A DNA stretch of 64,000 bases from Rhodanobacter sp. (GTDB lineage: Bacteria; Pseudomonadota; Gammaproteobacteria; Xanthomonadales; Rhodanobacteraceae), in the NCBI GenBank assembly GCA_040371205.1, contig AP031382.1, positions 1,609,562 through 1,673,561 of the forward strand, written 5' to 3'. A model generated the notes under the pieces. The model saw only the letters and a program-made list of their open reading frames with translations. It ran no database searches and was not told the origin of the DNA. Positions 8,935 through 18,424 of the stretch are shown here, one piece after another; position 1 is the stretch's first letter; each line of letters opens with the position of its first letter. The position numbers were made by a program, and so were the translations under genes.

Positions 8935-8947
8935 TGAGTTTAGCTCA
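8935..8947. promoter_or_regulatory. LysR-type operator (T-N11-A palindrome) between trpI and trpB
   Basis: TGAG-TTTAG-CTCA is a perfect 4-bp palindrome with the classical T-N11-A spacing of LysR sites, 4 nt upstream of the trpI start codon and 87 nt upstream of trpB. Another GTGAG half-site occurs at 8998-9002 nearer trpB. Binding by TrpI is inferred. Confidence 0.55.
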
Positions 8948-9033
8948 AGTATGAGTGCGATCTTTTCGCTTTTTTGCGGCTTTCCAAGGCGGTAAGGTGT
9001 GAGACTGACGCTGAACCTTCCAATGGAGTCGCC

Positions 9034-10241
<1,208 letters not shown>

Positions 10242-10245
<4 letters not shown>

Positions 10246-11042
10246 ACCGCATCGACCGCCGCTTTGCCGCGCTGAAGTCCGCCGGCCGCACCGGCCTGAT
10301 TCCCTTCGTCACTGCCGGCGATCCCTGGCCCGAACACGTGGTGGCGCTGATGCATGCGCTGGTTGAATCCGGCGCCGACGTGATCGAGCTGGGCGTGCCG
10401 TTCTCCGACCCGATGGCCGACGGCCCGGTGATCCAGCACGCCAGCGAGCGCGCCCTCGACAAGGGCGTGGGGTTGGGCGACGTGCTGCGCTGGGTTGCCG
10501 AGTTCCGCCAGCGCGACACCGACACGCCGGTGGTGCTGATGGGCTACCTGAATCCCGTCGAGATCCATGGCTACGAACGTTTCGCCGCCGAGGCCGTGCG
10601 GGCCGGCGTCGATGGCGTGCTGCTGGTCGACTGCCCGCTGGAAGAGGCCGAAGTGCTGGCGCCGCTGCGCGCGGCCGGCCTGGCGCAGATCCTGCTCGCG
10701 GCGCCCACCACCTCGCCGGTGCGCCTCGCGAAGCTGTGCGCGGCGGCCGAGGGTTTCCTCTACTACGTGTCCTTCGCCGGCATCACCGGCGCGGCGCGCC
10801 TGAGTACCGACGACATCGCCGCGCGCGTGGCCGACCTGCGCGCGCATGCGAAGGCGCCGGTGGCCGTGGGCTTCGGCGTGCGCGATGCGGCCAGCGCAAA
10901 GGCCATTGCCGGTTTCGCCGATGCGGTGGTGATCGGCAGCGCGCTGGTGGAGCGGCTGGAAGGCGCGGCCACCGCCGAGGAAATCGCTGCGCGCTTGGCC
11001 GCGTTCCTGCGGCCCGTGCGGGAAGCGCTCGACGCGCGTTGA
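10242..11042 (+). CDS. trpA: Tryptophan synthase alpha chain
   Basis: Cleaves indoleglycerol phosphate to indole and glyceraldehyde-3-phosphate and channels indole to TrpB. 266 aa. Catalytic Glu lies in [16 protein letters not shown], catalytic Asp in [10 protein letters not shown], and the flexible loop 6 is recognisable as [11 protein letters not shown]. The phosphate-binding GFGVRDA follows. It overlaps trpB by 4 nt. The gene ends 10 nt before the stop of a convergent regulator gene, with no clear hairpin between. Confidence 0.98.
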
Positions 11043-11052
11043 GTCGCGTCCG

Positions 11053-11913
11053 TCAGCGGCCTTCCCGCGCGCGGATGAGTTCGAGCATCCTGGCCGCGTC
11101 CGCCGGCGTGGCCGGGTTGAACACCATCATGCCCAGGTCGGGACGGCCGTCCACCGCGAAGGACGAGTATTCCAGCGCGATCTCTCCGGCCTGCGGATGG
11201 GTCAATCGCTTGCTGCCTTCGCCGAAGTGGCGCACGTCGCTGTCGCGCCACATGGCGGCGAACTCGGGGCTTTGCCGCGCCAGTTCGTCGACCAGGGCGC
11301 GCACGCTTTCCGACGCACCTGCACCTGCGCGTGCCACGTCGGCGCGGAACACCGCCACCACCGAGCGCGCCACGCTTTCCCAGTTGTGCTGGGCCGCCCG
11401 CACGCGCGGATCGCTGAACATCAAGCGCAACGCGTTGCGCTGGTCGGGCGGGAGCGCGCCGTAATCGGTAAGCACCGCGGCGGCGGCGCGGTTCCATGCC
11501 ACCACGTCCCACGTAAAGGTCTTGATCAGCGCCGGGCTGGATTCCATCGCGTCCAGCACGCGTTGCAGGCGTGGCGTGACGCCGCCGCCCGGTTGGAAGC
11601 GGACTTCCGGCGGATGGCCGAGCGCGAGCAGGAACAGATGCTCGCGCTCGGCACGGTCGAGCTGCAGCGCTGCGGCGATGCGTTCGAGCGTTTCGGGCGA
11701 AGGCGCGCCGCCGCGGCCCTGCTCCAGCCAGGTGTACCAGGTCACGCTGACGTGCGCGCGCTGCGCCACTTCCTCGCGCCGCAGCCCGGGCGTGCGGCGC
11801 CGCTCCAGCGGCAGGCCCAGCGCCGACGGATCAAGCTTCGCGCGCCGGGCCCTGAGATAGCTTCCCAGACGGTTCGGCTCCGCGGCCGGTGGCGGTTTCC
11901 TGTTAGTGCTCAT
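11053..11913 (-). CDS. XRE/MmyB-type HTH transcriptional regulator
   Basis: 286 aa. An N-terminal XRE helix-turn-helix (residues ~14-80: LGSYLRARRAKL, RRTPGLRREEVAQRAHVSVTWYTWLEQGR) is followed by a MmyB-like ligand-binding domain (from ~100: PALIKTFTWDVVAWNRAAAAVL, ALRLMFSDPRVR). Members bind fatty acyl-like ligands in a PAS-like fold and typically repress or activate an adjacent divergent reductase gene. Here the divergent neighbour is an SDR/epimerase-like gene starting 84 nt away, a classical regulator/target pair. The ligand is not known. Confidence 0.88.
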   Translation of the reverse strand: MSTNRKPPPAAEPNRLGSYLRARRAKLDPSALGLPLERRRTPGLRREEVAQRAHVSVTWYTWLEQGRGGAPSPETLERIAAALQLDRAEREHLFLLALGHPPEVRFQPGGGVTPRLQRVLDAMESSPALIKTFTWDVVAWNRAAAAVLTDYGALPPDQRNALRLMFSDPRVRAAQHNWESVARSVVAVFRADVARAGAGASESVRALVDELARQSPEFAAMWRDSDVRHFGEGSKRLTHPQAGEIALEYSSFAVDGRPDLGMMVFNPATPADAARMLELIRAREGR

Positions 11914-11928
11914 ACCCGTATGACGTCA
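11911..11928. promoter_or_regulatory. Palindromes at the regulator start, likely autoregulatory operator
   Basis: CATAC-CC-GTATG (11911-11922) is a perfect inverted repeat that includes the regulator's start codon, and it abuts the palindrome TGACGTCA (11921-11928). Both lie between the divergent MmyB-type regulator and the reductase gene. Confidence 0.45.
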
Positions 11929-11997
11929 CGGCTTCATCGGCAATAGGCAAGGCGTCGATAGTAGCGACCATTCCATGCGTTGCAGAGGACAAATTCC

Positions 11998-12888
11998 ATG
12001 CGTGTATTCGTTACCGGCGCCACCGGTTTCATCGGTTCGGCCATCGTCGCGGAGCTGTTGCGCCACGGTCATCGGGTGCTTGGGTTGACCCGCTCGGACG
12101 CCGGCGCGCAAGCGCTGGCCGGGATGGGCGCGGAAGTACACCGCGGCGACCTCGAAGATCTCGACAGCCTGCGCCGCGGCGCGGCCCAATCGGACGGCGT
12201 GATCCATTGCGCCTTCGACCACGACTTCTCCAACTTCGTCGCCAATTGCGAGAAGGACAGCCGCGCCATCGCGGCGTTGGGCTCCGCGCTCGCCGGTTCG
12301 GATCGCCCGCTCGTCGTCACGTCCGGTGTCGGCATGGGAAGTCTGGAGCACTCACAGCCGGCCGTCGAGGACGTCTTCAATCCCGAGCATCCCAATCCGC
12401 GCAGGGCCTCGGAATTGGCCGCGAACGCGCTGGCGGCAGACGGGATCAACGTGTCGATCGTGCGCCTGCCGCAGGTCCACGACACGACGAAGCATGGACT
12501 GATCACCTACTTCATTGCGGTGGCTCGCGACAAGGGCGTCTCCGCCTTCGTGGACGATGGAGGCAACCGCTTTGCGGCCGCGCACGTGCTCGACGTGGCG
12601 CGGCTCTACCGGCTCGCCATCGAGAGGGGTGAGCCGGGTGCCCGCTACCACGCGGTGGCTGAGGAGGGCGTGGCGTTGCGCGACATCGCCGAGGTCATCG
12701 GTCGCGGCTTGGGCGTCCCATCGGTCTCGCTGTCGTCGGAGCAGGCCGCGACGCATTTCGGCTGGCTCGGCATGTTCGCCGGGCACGACATGACCGCGCT
12801 CAGCGCGCAAACCAAGGCCAAGCTGGATTGGGCGCCGATGGGGCCGGGACTGCTGCAAGACCTCGAAGGCCACTTCAAGACGCCGTGA
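11998..12888 (+). CDS. NAD(P)-dependent epimerase/reductase (extended SDR, atypical)
   Basis: 296 aa. The N-terminal MRVFVTGATGFIGSAIV is the extended-SDR nucleotide-binding motif, with RSDAGAQAL and RGDLEDLDSL following. The usual YxxxK active site is not obvious: the region after VTSGVGMGS shows ASELAANALA instead, as in a set of atypical NmrA-like/epimerase-like reductases, so the chemistry is uncertain. C-terminal AAHVLDVARLYRLAIE matches the substrate-domain helix of this group. Divergent from the MmyB-type regulator, which probably controls it. Confidence 0.85.
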   Translation: MRVFVTGATGFIGSAIVAELLRHGHRVLGLTRSDAGAQALAGMGAEVHRGDLEDLDSLRRGAAQSDGVIHCAFDHDFSNFVANCEKDSRAIAALGSALAGSDRPLVVTSGVGMGSLEHSQPAVEDVFNPEHPNPRRASELAANALAADGINVSIVRLPQVHDTTKHGLITYFIAVARDKGVSAFVDDGGNRFAAAHVLDVARLYRLAIERGEPGARYHAVAEEGVALRDIAEVIGRGLGVPSVSLSSEQAATHFGWLGMFAGHDMTALSAQTKAKLDWAPMGPGLLQDLEGHFKTP

Positions 12889-12934
12889 CGGCGCACACCA
12901 CACGCCCGCGTCCGGTGCCAGCGGCGAACTCGGC

Positions 12935-12940
12935 TAGAAT
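12935..12940 (+). promoter_or_regulatory. -10 element of accD promoter
   Basis: TAGAAT in the context GGCTAGAATGCGCGC, 24 nt upstream of the accD ATG. No good -35 hexamer is visible. The same TANAAT plus GC-rich discriminator pattern recurs in front of gltX and tRNA-Gly. Confidence 0.5.
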
Positions 12941-12964
12941 GCGCGCTTCACCAGAGGCTTCGCT

Positions 12965-13834
12965 ATGAACTGGCTGCAGAAAATCATGACCCCGCGTGCG
13001 CACACGCAAGGCTCCGGCGCGGGCAAGGGCAAGGTGCCCGAGGGTGTGTGGGAGAAATGCGCGGGCTGCGGCTCGGTGCTGTACAAGCCCGAGCTGGAGC
13101 GCAACCTGATGGTCTGCCCCAAGTGCGACCACCATCATGCGATCCGTGCCCGCACCCGCCTGCTTGCGCTGCTCGACGAAGGCTCGACGCAGGAGCTGTG
13201 GCCGAGCATGGAGGCCACCGATCCGCTCAAGTTCCGCGACTCCAAGAAGTACCGCGAACGCATCGCCGCCTCGCAGAAATCCAGCGGCGAGAAGGACTCG
13301 CTGATCGCGATGAGCGGCCTGCTGAAAGGGCGGCCGCTGGTCGCCACCGCGTTCGAGTTCGGCTTCGTCGGCGGCTCGATGGGCTCGGTCGGCGGCGAGA
13401 AGTTCTCGCGAGCGGGCGAGCGCGCGCTGGCCGAGAAGAGCGCCCTGGTGTGCTTCGCCGCCAGCGGCGGCATGCGCATGCAGGAAGGCCTGTTCTCGCT
13501 GATGCAGATGGCCAAGACCTCGGCGGTGCTGGCGAAGCTGCGCGACGCCGGCGTGCCCTACATCAGCGTGCTGACCAACCCGTCCACCGGCGGCGTCTCC
13601 GCCAGCATGGGCATGCTGGGCGACATCAACATCGGCGAGCCGAAGGCGCTGATCGGCTTCGCCGGTCCGCGGGTGATCGAGCAGACCGTGCGCGAGACCC
13701 TGCCCGAGGGCTTCCAGCGTTCCGAGTTCCTGTTGGAGCACGGCGCGATCGATCTGATCGTCGACCGCCGCGCGATGCGCGACAAGCTGGCCGACCTGCT
13801 CAACCTGCTGCAGAAGGCGCCGCGCGCGGCGTGA
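12965..13834 (+). CDS. accD: Acetyl-CoA carboxylase carboxyltransferase subunit beta
   Basis: Transfers the carboxyl group from biotin carboxyl carrier protein to acetyl-CoA, making malonyl-CoA for fatty acid synthesis; acts as an alpha2beta2 complex with AccA. 289 aa. A four-cysteine zinc ribbon is visible at C32, C35, C51 and C54, followed by the crotonase-like domain with [13 protein letters not shown] and the oxyanion-hole region [15 protein letters not shown]. Length is normal for a bacterial AccD. It is usually followed by folC in related gammaproteobacteria; here a 278-nt non-coding stretch and a convergent PAP2 gene follow. Confidence 0.98.
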   Translation: MNWLQKIMTPRAHTQGSGAGKGKVPEGVWEKCAGCGSVLYKPELERNLMVCPKCDHHHAIRARTRLLALLDEGSTQELWPSMEATDPLKFRDSKKYRERIAASQKSSGEKDSLIAMSGLLKGRPLVATAFEFGFVGGSMGSVGGEKFSRAGERALAEKSALVCFAASGGMRMQEGLFSLMQMAKTSAVLAKLRDAGVPYISVLTNPSTGGVSASMGMLGDINIGEPKALIGFAGPRVIEQTVRETLPEGFQRSEFLLEHGAIDLIVDRRAMRDKLADLLNLLQKAPRAA

Positions 13835-13896
13835 TCTGTCGCTTCGTGGCGCGATGCGATGCCGCCTGCGGGCGGCATCGTCGTTTCCGCGGCGCG

Positions 13897-13942
13897 GTTT
13901 TCCACAAGCGGTGTGGATGCCTGCTGCACAAAGCTGTGGACA
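13897..13942. repeat. TGTGGA module, copy 1
   Basis: Begins GTTTTCCACA, a 5-nt loop, TGTGGA (6-bp stem), 17 nt, then TGTGGACA. The spacing of all three hexamers is identical in copy 2, 115 nt downstream. The hexamers sit in DnaA-box-like 9-mers (TTTTCCACA; TTGTCCACA on the other strand), each one mismatch from TTATCCACA. Confidence 0.6.
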
Positions 13943-14011
13943 AGCCGCGTTCGCCGCTTTGGCGACAGGCACTTGGCACGCATTGGTGAATTTCTGCGCA
14001 GCGCGCTGCGC

Positions 14012-14057
14012 GTTTTCCACAGTCCATGTGGACGCATGCAGGCATAGCCTGTGGACA
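14012..14057. repeat. TGTGGA module, copy 2
   Basis: Same architecture as copy 1: GTTTTCCACA, 5-nt loop, TGTGGA, 17 nt, TGTGGACA. The loop (GTCCA versus AGCGG) and the 17-nt spacer have diverged while the hexamers and distances are unchanged, so the conserved part is probably functional or recently copied. Confidence 0.6.
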
Positions 14058-14112
14058 GGTGCCGCAAGTGCTTGAGCATGCAGCAGTACGCGACGCGATG
14101 CGCAGAAATTGC

Positions 14113-14670
14113 TCAGGCGAGAATGGCGGCCGCATGCGCCAACCACAGCGACAGCATGCCGAGTGCGCCGCCGATGACGGTGGCGGCGAGTACGTCGCTG
14201 GGGTAGTGCAGGCCGAGGATCACGCGCGATGCGGCGACCAGCGCGGTGAAACCGAGCAGCAGCGGCGCCAGCAGCGGATACCAGGTCAGCGCCACCACGG
14301 TGAAGCTCACGGCCTGCAAGGTGTGGCCAGACGGGAAACTGAATTCGTCCAGCGGCGGCACGTGCGCGATCACGCCAGGGCAGGCGCGGAACGGGCGCGG
14401 CCGCCGCGTATGCCGTTTCAGCAGGCGGTAGAGCAGCAGGGCGGCCAGCCCGGTGGCGGCCATGTGCGCGGCGGCAAGGCATCCGCGCCGGCCGTCCACG
14501 GCGATCAGCGCCAGCATCAGCGCGTACCAGAAGATGCCGTCGCCGAGCCGGCTGATGGCGCCGAAGAACGCGCCCACCGCGCGGCGCGTGCCCCAGCGGT
14601 TCGCCGCCACGCAGACGCGGCGGTCGAAGGCCAGGCCTCTAGGCGTGAATGGCGACGGTATCGTGGTCAT
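14113..14670 (-). CDS. PAP2-superfamily membrane phosphatase
   Basis: 185 aa from the ATG at 14670. The three PAP2 motifs are present in order: LLKRHTRRPRP (K-x6-RP), FPSGHTLQAV (PSGH) and SRVILGLHYPSDV (SR-x5-H-x3-D). Hydrophobic stretches around them fit five to six transmembrane helices, so it dephosphorylates a lipid phosphate (phosphatidate, phosphatidylglycerophosphate or undecaprenyl diphosphate) at the inner membrane. The start overlaps the 3' end of the upstream glycosyltransferase by 32 nt, so the two are co-transcribed. An upstream in-frame start exists but lies entirely inside the glycosyltransferase. Confidence 0.88.
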   Translation of the reverse strand: MTTIPSPFTPRGLAFDRRVCVAANRWGTRRAVGAFFGAISRLGDGIFWYALMLALIAVDGRRGCLAAAHMAATGLAALLLYRLLKRHTRRPRPFRACPGVIAHVPPLDEFSFPSGHTLQAVSFTVVALTWYPLLAPLLLGFTALVAASRVILGLHYPSDVLAATVIGGALGMLSLWLAHAAAILA

Positions 14671-15799
14671 GACGTTGCTCCTCGGCCAGTTCGCGCAGCA
14701 GTAACTCGAATTCGCGGATGACCTGTTCCGGCGACAGCCGCGCCGTGCTCTCGTGCGCACGGCGGCCCATATGGCGGATCAGGGCCGGATTGCCGGCCAG
14801 CCTGGCGGTGGCCGCGACGAATGCATCGGCGTCGCCGGACGCGACGCAGTAGCCGTTGTAGCCGTCGCGCAGATGTTCGCGCGCGGCGCCCTCGCGGTAG
14901 GCGATCACCGGCACGCCGCAGGCCAGCGCCTCCAGGATCACGTTGCCGAAGGTTTCGCTGAGGCTGGGGAAGGGGAACAGGTCCGTGCTGGCGACGTGCC
15001 GGGCCAATGCCACGCCGCGTTGCATGCCGGCGAAGATGAAGTCCGGGTTCGCCTCCTGCAGTGCGGCGCGGGCGGGACCGTCGCCCACCCACACGTAGCG
15101 CATCGCAGGTTGCTGCCGCTGCGCGGAGCGGAAGGCCTGCACGGCGAGGTCGAGGTTTTTCTCCGCGGCGATGCGGCCGACGTACAGCATCACCGGCGTG
15201 CCGGCGTCGACGCTCCAGCGCGCGCGCAGCGCCGGATCGCGTTGGCCGGGGTGGAACAGTTGCGTGTCCACCGCGCGTCGCAGCAGGCGGGGATTGTCCA
15301 CGCCGAGTCCGGCGAGCTCGTCGGCCAGCGCGTCGGTGGGAACCAGGGTGGCGCCGGCACGGTTGTGGAAGCGGCGCAGATGGCCGCGCACCAGCGGCGT
15401 GAGCCAGCGCAGGCCGTAGTGCCCTGCATAGCTGTCGAAGCGTGTGTGGAAGCCGCTGGCCGCCGGAATGCGCAAGGCATTCGCCGCGCGCAGCGCCGAG
15501 CTGCCCAGCGGACCTTCGGTGGCGACGTAGATCGCATCGGGGCGCTCCCGCGCCCAGCGTTCCCGCAGGATTCGTCCGGCAGGCAGGCCGAAGCGCAATC
15601 CCGGATAGCGGGGCAATGCCGCACCGCGGGTGAATACGGTCTCGAACTGCGGCTCCGCCGCGCTTGGCCACGCCTGGCGTGGCCGCACCACCTCGACCGC
15701 GTGGCCGCGTGCCGCCAGCCCGTTGGCGAGGCCGTGCACGGTGAGCGCGACGCCATTGACCTCTGGCGGCCAGGTTTCGCTGACGATGCCGATGCGCAT
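14639..15799 (-). CDS. Glycosyltransferase family 4 (mannosyltransferase-like)
   Basis: 386 aa, GT-B fold. Opens MRIGIVSETWPPEVNGVA, the typical GT4 N-terminus of MgtA/SQD2-like enzymes, and the C-terminal nucleotide-sugar domain starts at LYVGRIAAEKNLD with the E-x7-E motif in SETFGNVILEALACGVPV. Such enzymes transfer glucose, mannose or glucuronic acid from a nucleotide sugar to diacylglycerol or a lipid-linked acceptor. Together with the overlapping PAP2 phosphatase gene this suggests a step in glycolipid or phospholipid-replacement metabolism, by inference. No membrane segment is visible. Confidence 0.88.
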   Translation of the reverse strand: MRIGIVSETWPPEVNGVALTVHGLANGLAARGHAVEVVRPRQAWPSAAEPQFETVFTRGAALPRYPGLRFGLPAGRILRERWARERPDAIYVATEGPLGSSALRAANALRIPAASGFHTRFDSYAGHYGLRWLTPLVRGHLRRFHNRAGATLVPTDALADELAGLGVDNPRLLRRAVDTQLFHPGQRDPALRARWSVDAGTPVMLYVGRIAAEKNLDLAVQAFRSAQRQQPAMRYVWVGDGPARAALQEANPDFIFAGMQRGVALARHVASTDLFPFPSLSETFGNVILEALACGVPVIAYREGAAREHLRDGYNGYCVASGDADAFVAATARLAGNPALIRHMGRRAHESTARLSPEQVIREFELLLRELAEEQRHDHDTVAIHA

Positions 15800-15889
15800 G
15801 ACGGTTGCCCTCGCGTGACCTGCGGGCAGCTTCGCCGCGCGGCTTTGCGTGCGGGTGGCGAATGCGTGACGCGACGATGACGGCGGTTT

Positions 15890-16660
15890 TCAGTGCCCGA
15901 AATACACCGACACGCCGAGGCCGGCCTCCCACTCGGGGGCCGCGCCGCCGATCCGGTGGCGCATGCTGGCGTCCAACTGCACGCGTGGCGTGAGCATCCA
16001 CGCCAGCCCCGCACCGGCACGGCTGCCGTGGCCGGAGCCGGCGACATCCATTACATCGAATTCGACGTAGCCGTTGAGCGTCGAAGTGAATGCGTAGCCG
16101 TCGTTGACGGCAAGCTGGCGGCTGTCCTGGCCGCCGCTGCGGATGTCTTCCAGATACAGCGCGGCGCTGTTGCGTGCGTCGAGTTGCCAGTTGAAGGCGG
16201 CGCCCAGCAGGTATTGGCGGCGCGGATTGCGGAAGTCGGCTTCGCCATCGGTGAACTCCACGCTGCCAAGCAATCCCCAGCTGAAATTGCCGTGTGCGGG
16301 CAGGACGAATTTCACCCCCAACGTGGTGTCGCCGCGCCCGTAGTCGATGGCGCCGCCCTGCGCGAGGCGGTTGTAGGAGCTGCCGAGCTGCAATTCCAGC
16401 GCGTGGCCGATGCCAAGCCGCAACAGGCTGTCGGCGGTGTATTGCGCGCTGCTGCCGCCGCCGTCGCGGCTGAGGCTCCAGTCCGGCAGGCCCTGTTCCA
16501 GCGTGATGTCCCCGCTGCCGAGCACGGCCGGCGTGAAGCCGAGGCCGGGGCGGTCGTAGCCGGGGTTGTCCAGGGCTGCGGCGTTCGAGGCAAAGCCGGC
16601 CAGCAGCAGTGCCGCGCCGAAGCATCGGCGGTATCGGCTAAAATCCGCGGTTTCTCGCAT
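15890..16660 (-). CDS. Outer-membrane beta-barrel, MetA-pathway/transporter-like
   Basis: 256 aa from the ATG at 16660 (a GTG three codons earlier is possible). A signal peptide is clear (residues 1-29, [19 protein letters not shown]), followed by alternating strands rich in Gly/Asn/aromatics ([45 protein letters not shown]) and a C-terminal VSVYFGH ending as outer-membrane barrels do with an aromatic. This resembles the PF13557 family annotated as putative MetA-pathway of phenol degradation proteins, whose substrate is unknown. Its start codon is only 14 nt from the divergent gltX start. Confidence 0.75.
   Translation of the reverse strand: MRETADFSRYRRCFGAALLLAGFASNAAALDNPGYDRPGLGFTPAVLGSGDITLEQGLPDWSLSRDGGGSSAQYTADSLLRLGIGHALELQLGSSYNRLAQGGAIDYGRGDTTLGVKFVLPAHGNFSWGLLGSVEFTDGEADFRNPRRQYLLGAAFNWQLDARNSAALYLEDIRSGGQDSRQLAVNDGYAFTSTLNGYVEFDVMDVAGSGHGSRAGAGLAWMLTPRVQLDASMRHRIGGAAPEWEAGLGVSVYFGH
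16639..16644 (+). promoter_or_regulatory. -10 element of gltX promoter
   Basis: TAAAAT in GGCTAAAATCCGCGG, 30 nt before the gltX ATG. It lies inside the signal-peptide codons of the divergent outer-membrane protein gene, so transcription of gltX starts within that gene on the opposite strand. Confidence 0.5.
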
Positions 16661-16674
16661 TCCTGACACTCTCC

Positions 16675-18075
16675 ATGACCGTCCGCACCCGTTTCGCCCC
16701 CAGCCCCACCGGTTTCCTGCATATCGGCGGCGCGCGCACCGCGCTTTACTGCTGGCTCGAAGCGCGGCGTCGCGGTGGCGAATTCCTGTTGCGCATCGAG
16801 GATACCGACCGCGAGCGCTCCACCGACGAAGCCGTGCAGGCGATCCTCGATGCGATGGCCTGGCTCGATCTTTCCGCCGACGCGGCTCCGGTGTACCAGA
16901 CCCACCGCCTTGCGCGCTACCGGGAAGTGGCCGAGCGCCTGCTCGCCGAAGGCAAGGCCTATTACGCCTACGAGAGCAAGGAGGAGATCGAGGCGATGCG
17001 CGAGGCCGCGATGGCGAAGGGCGGAAAGCCCCGCTACAACGGCTACTACCGCGACCGCAACGAGCCGTACCGCGAGGACCCGAACCGGGTGATCCGCTTC
17101 CGCAATCCGCTGGAAGGCGCGGTGGTGTTCGACGACAAGGTGAAGGGCCGGGTGGAATGGGCCAATGCCGAGCTGGACGACCTGGTGATCTTCCGCTCCG
17201 ACGGGTGGCCCACCTACAACTTCGCCGTGGTGGTGGACGACATCGACATGGGCATCACCGAGGTGATCCGCGGCGACGACCACGTCAACAACACGCCGCG
17301 CCAGATCAACATCTACCGCGCGCTGGGCGCGCCGGTGCCGGAGTTCGCGCACCTGCCGATGATCCTCGACAAGGAGGGCAAGAAGCTCTCCAAGCGCACC
17401 AACTCGGTGAGCGTGATGGAGTACCGCGAGGAAGGCTACCTGCCGCACGCCATCCTCAACTACCTGGTGCGCCTCGGCTGGTCGCACGGCGACCAGGAGA
17501 TCTTCTCGCGCGAGGAAATGATCGCGCTGTTCGACGCCGCCGACGTCAACAAGGCCGCCTCGCGCTTCGACACCGAGAAGCTCAACTGGCTCAACCAGCA
17601 TTACCTCAAGACCGATGATCCGGCCGCGCTCGCGCCCGAGTTCGCGTGGCACCTCGCGCGCGCCGGCATCGATGCGACGCACGGCCCCGCGCCCGCCGAC
17701 GTGATCGTGGCGCTGCGCGACCGCGTGCATACGCTGAAGGAAATGGCCGAGCGCGCGAAGATCTGGTACGGCCCCATCGCCGAATGGGACGACAAGGCCG
17801 TCGCCAAGCACCTGAAGAACGACAGCGCGACCGCCGTGCTGGAAGCGGCCAGGGTGCTGCTGGCCGCCGTGGAGTGGAAGCCCGAGCCCATCCACCAGGT
17901 CATCGAGCAGGTGGCGGCGACGCTGGCGCTGGGCATGGGCAAGATCGCCCAGCCGCTGCGCGTGGCGATCACCGGCACGCAGGTCTCGCCGTCCATCGAT
18001 CACACGATCTACCTCTGCGGCCGCGACGAGGCGCTGAAGCGCATCGACCACGCGCTGTCGCTGGCGCGGGGCTGA
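16675..18075 (+). CDS. gltX: Glutamyl-tRNA synthetase
   Basis: Class I synthetase charging tRNA-Glu, 466 aa. The HIGH-type motif is in [14 protein letters not shown] (residues ~9-22) and the KMSKS-type motif is KKLSKRT at about residue 238-244. The catalytic domain continues through [10 protein letters not shown] and [17 protein letters not shown]; the C-terminal anticodon-binding helices follow ([14 protein letters not shown]...). The motif set and length fit a standard bacterial GluRS. It is followed 13 nt later by a small membrane-protein gene. Confidence 0.98.
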   Translation: MTVRTRFAPSPTGFLHIGGARTALYCWLEARRRGGEFLLRIEDTDRERSTDEAVQAILDAMAWLDLSADAAPVYQTHRLARYREVAERLLAEGKAYYAYESKEEIEAMREAAMAKGGKPRYNGYYRDRNEPYREDPNRVIRFRNPLEGAVVFDDKVKGRVEWANAELDDLVIFRSDGWPTYNFAVVVDDIDMGITEVIRGDDHVNNTPRQINIYRALGAPVPEFAHLPMILDKEGKKLSKRTNSVSVMEYREEGYLPHAILNYLVRLGWSHGDQEIFSREEMIALFDAADVNKAASRFDTEKLNWLNQHYLKTDDPAALAPEFAWHLARAGIDATHGPAPADVIVALRDRVHTLKEMAERAKIWYGPIAEWDDKAVAKHLKNDSATAVLEAARVLLAAVEWKPEPIHQVIEQVAATLALGMGKIAQPLRVAITGTQVSPSIDHTIYLCGRDEALKRIDHALSLARG

Positions 18076-18088
18076 GCCGGGCGCGGCA

Positions 18089-18367
18089 GTGGACGAGCTG
18101 CTTGCGCGCGCCCTGCACGGCGTCGATCCGAATGCGCCAGGCGCGTATTGGCAGATCTGCCGCAACCTGTGGGACATGGTGCCGTGGACCGCGCTGTTCT
18201 GGTGGAACCTGGTGTTCGTGGCGGTGGGCGCGCTGCTGGGCTGGTGGCGGGGCCGCCTGTGGGAGGGCGTCGCCTGGGCCTGGTTCCTGGGGCCGATCGG
18301 CTGGCTGGTGATCTGTTTCCGTCCGCGCCCCAAGCCGCAGGCCGCGCCGCCGCCGTTGCGGCGCTGA
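18089..18367 (+). CDS. Small inner-membrane protein of unknown function
   Basis: 92 aa from the GTG at 18089, 13 nt after gltX. Two hydrophobic stretches are visible, ~residues 33-52 (ALFWWNLVFVAVGALLGWW) and ~59-75 (GVAWAWFLGPIGWLVICF), followed by a basic, proline-rich tail (RPRPKPQAAPPPLRR). Trp-rich segments NLWDMVPWTALFWWN stand out. No known motif is recognised. It probably rides on the gltX transcript and sits just upstream of the Fur-family regulator. Confidence 0.7.
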   Translation: MDELLARALHGVDPNAPGAYWQICRNLWDMVPWTALFWWNLVFVAVGALLGWWRGRLWEGVAWAWFLGPIGWLVICFRPRPKPQAAPPPLRR

Positions 18368-18398
18368 CCCATTGCATCGCCCTGGCGGCGGGCGCATG

Positions 18399-18404
18399 TA
18401 TGAT
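18399..18404 (+). promoter_or_regulatory. -10-like element before the Zur-type gene
   Basis: TATGAT 20 nt upstream of the GTG, in the context GCATGTATGATCCTCTGCG. A TTGCAT lies too far upstream (21-nt spacer) to be a good -35. A ribosome-binding site GAGGAG is present just before the start. Confidence 0.35.
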
Positions 18405-18424
18405 CCTCTGCGAGGAGAGTCCAC

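Larger units (their letters stand above)
13835..14112. other. 278-nt gene-free stretch with duplicated TGTGGA modules
   Basis: Convergent intergenic region between accD and the PAP2 gene. It holds six copies of TGTGGA/TCCACA at 13901, 13912, 13935, 14016, 14027 and 14050, a 16-bp palindrome GCGCAGCGCGCTGCGC (13996-14011), and a 12-bp perfect inverted repeat AATTTCTGCGCA (13989-14000) / TGCGCAGAAATT (14099-14110). No T-tract terminator and no convincing ORF was seen. Confidence 0.7.

Noticed and set aside
13835-14112. Chromosome replication origin at the TGTGGA cluster
   Set aside because: No dnaA/dnaN/recF/gyrB neighbourhood and no AT-rich unwinding region; parE at 38-40 kb is not an origin marker.
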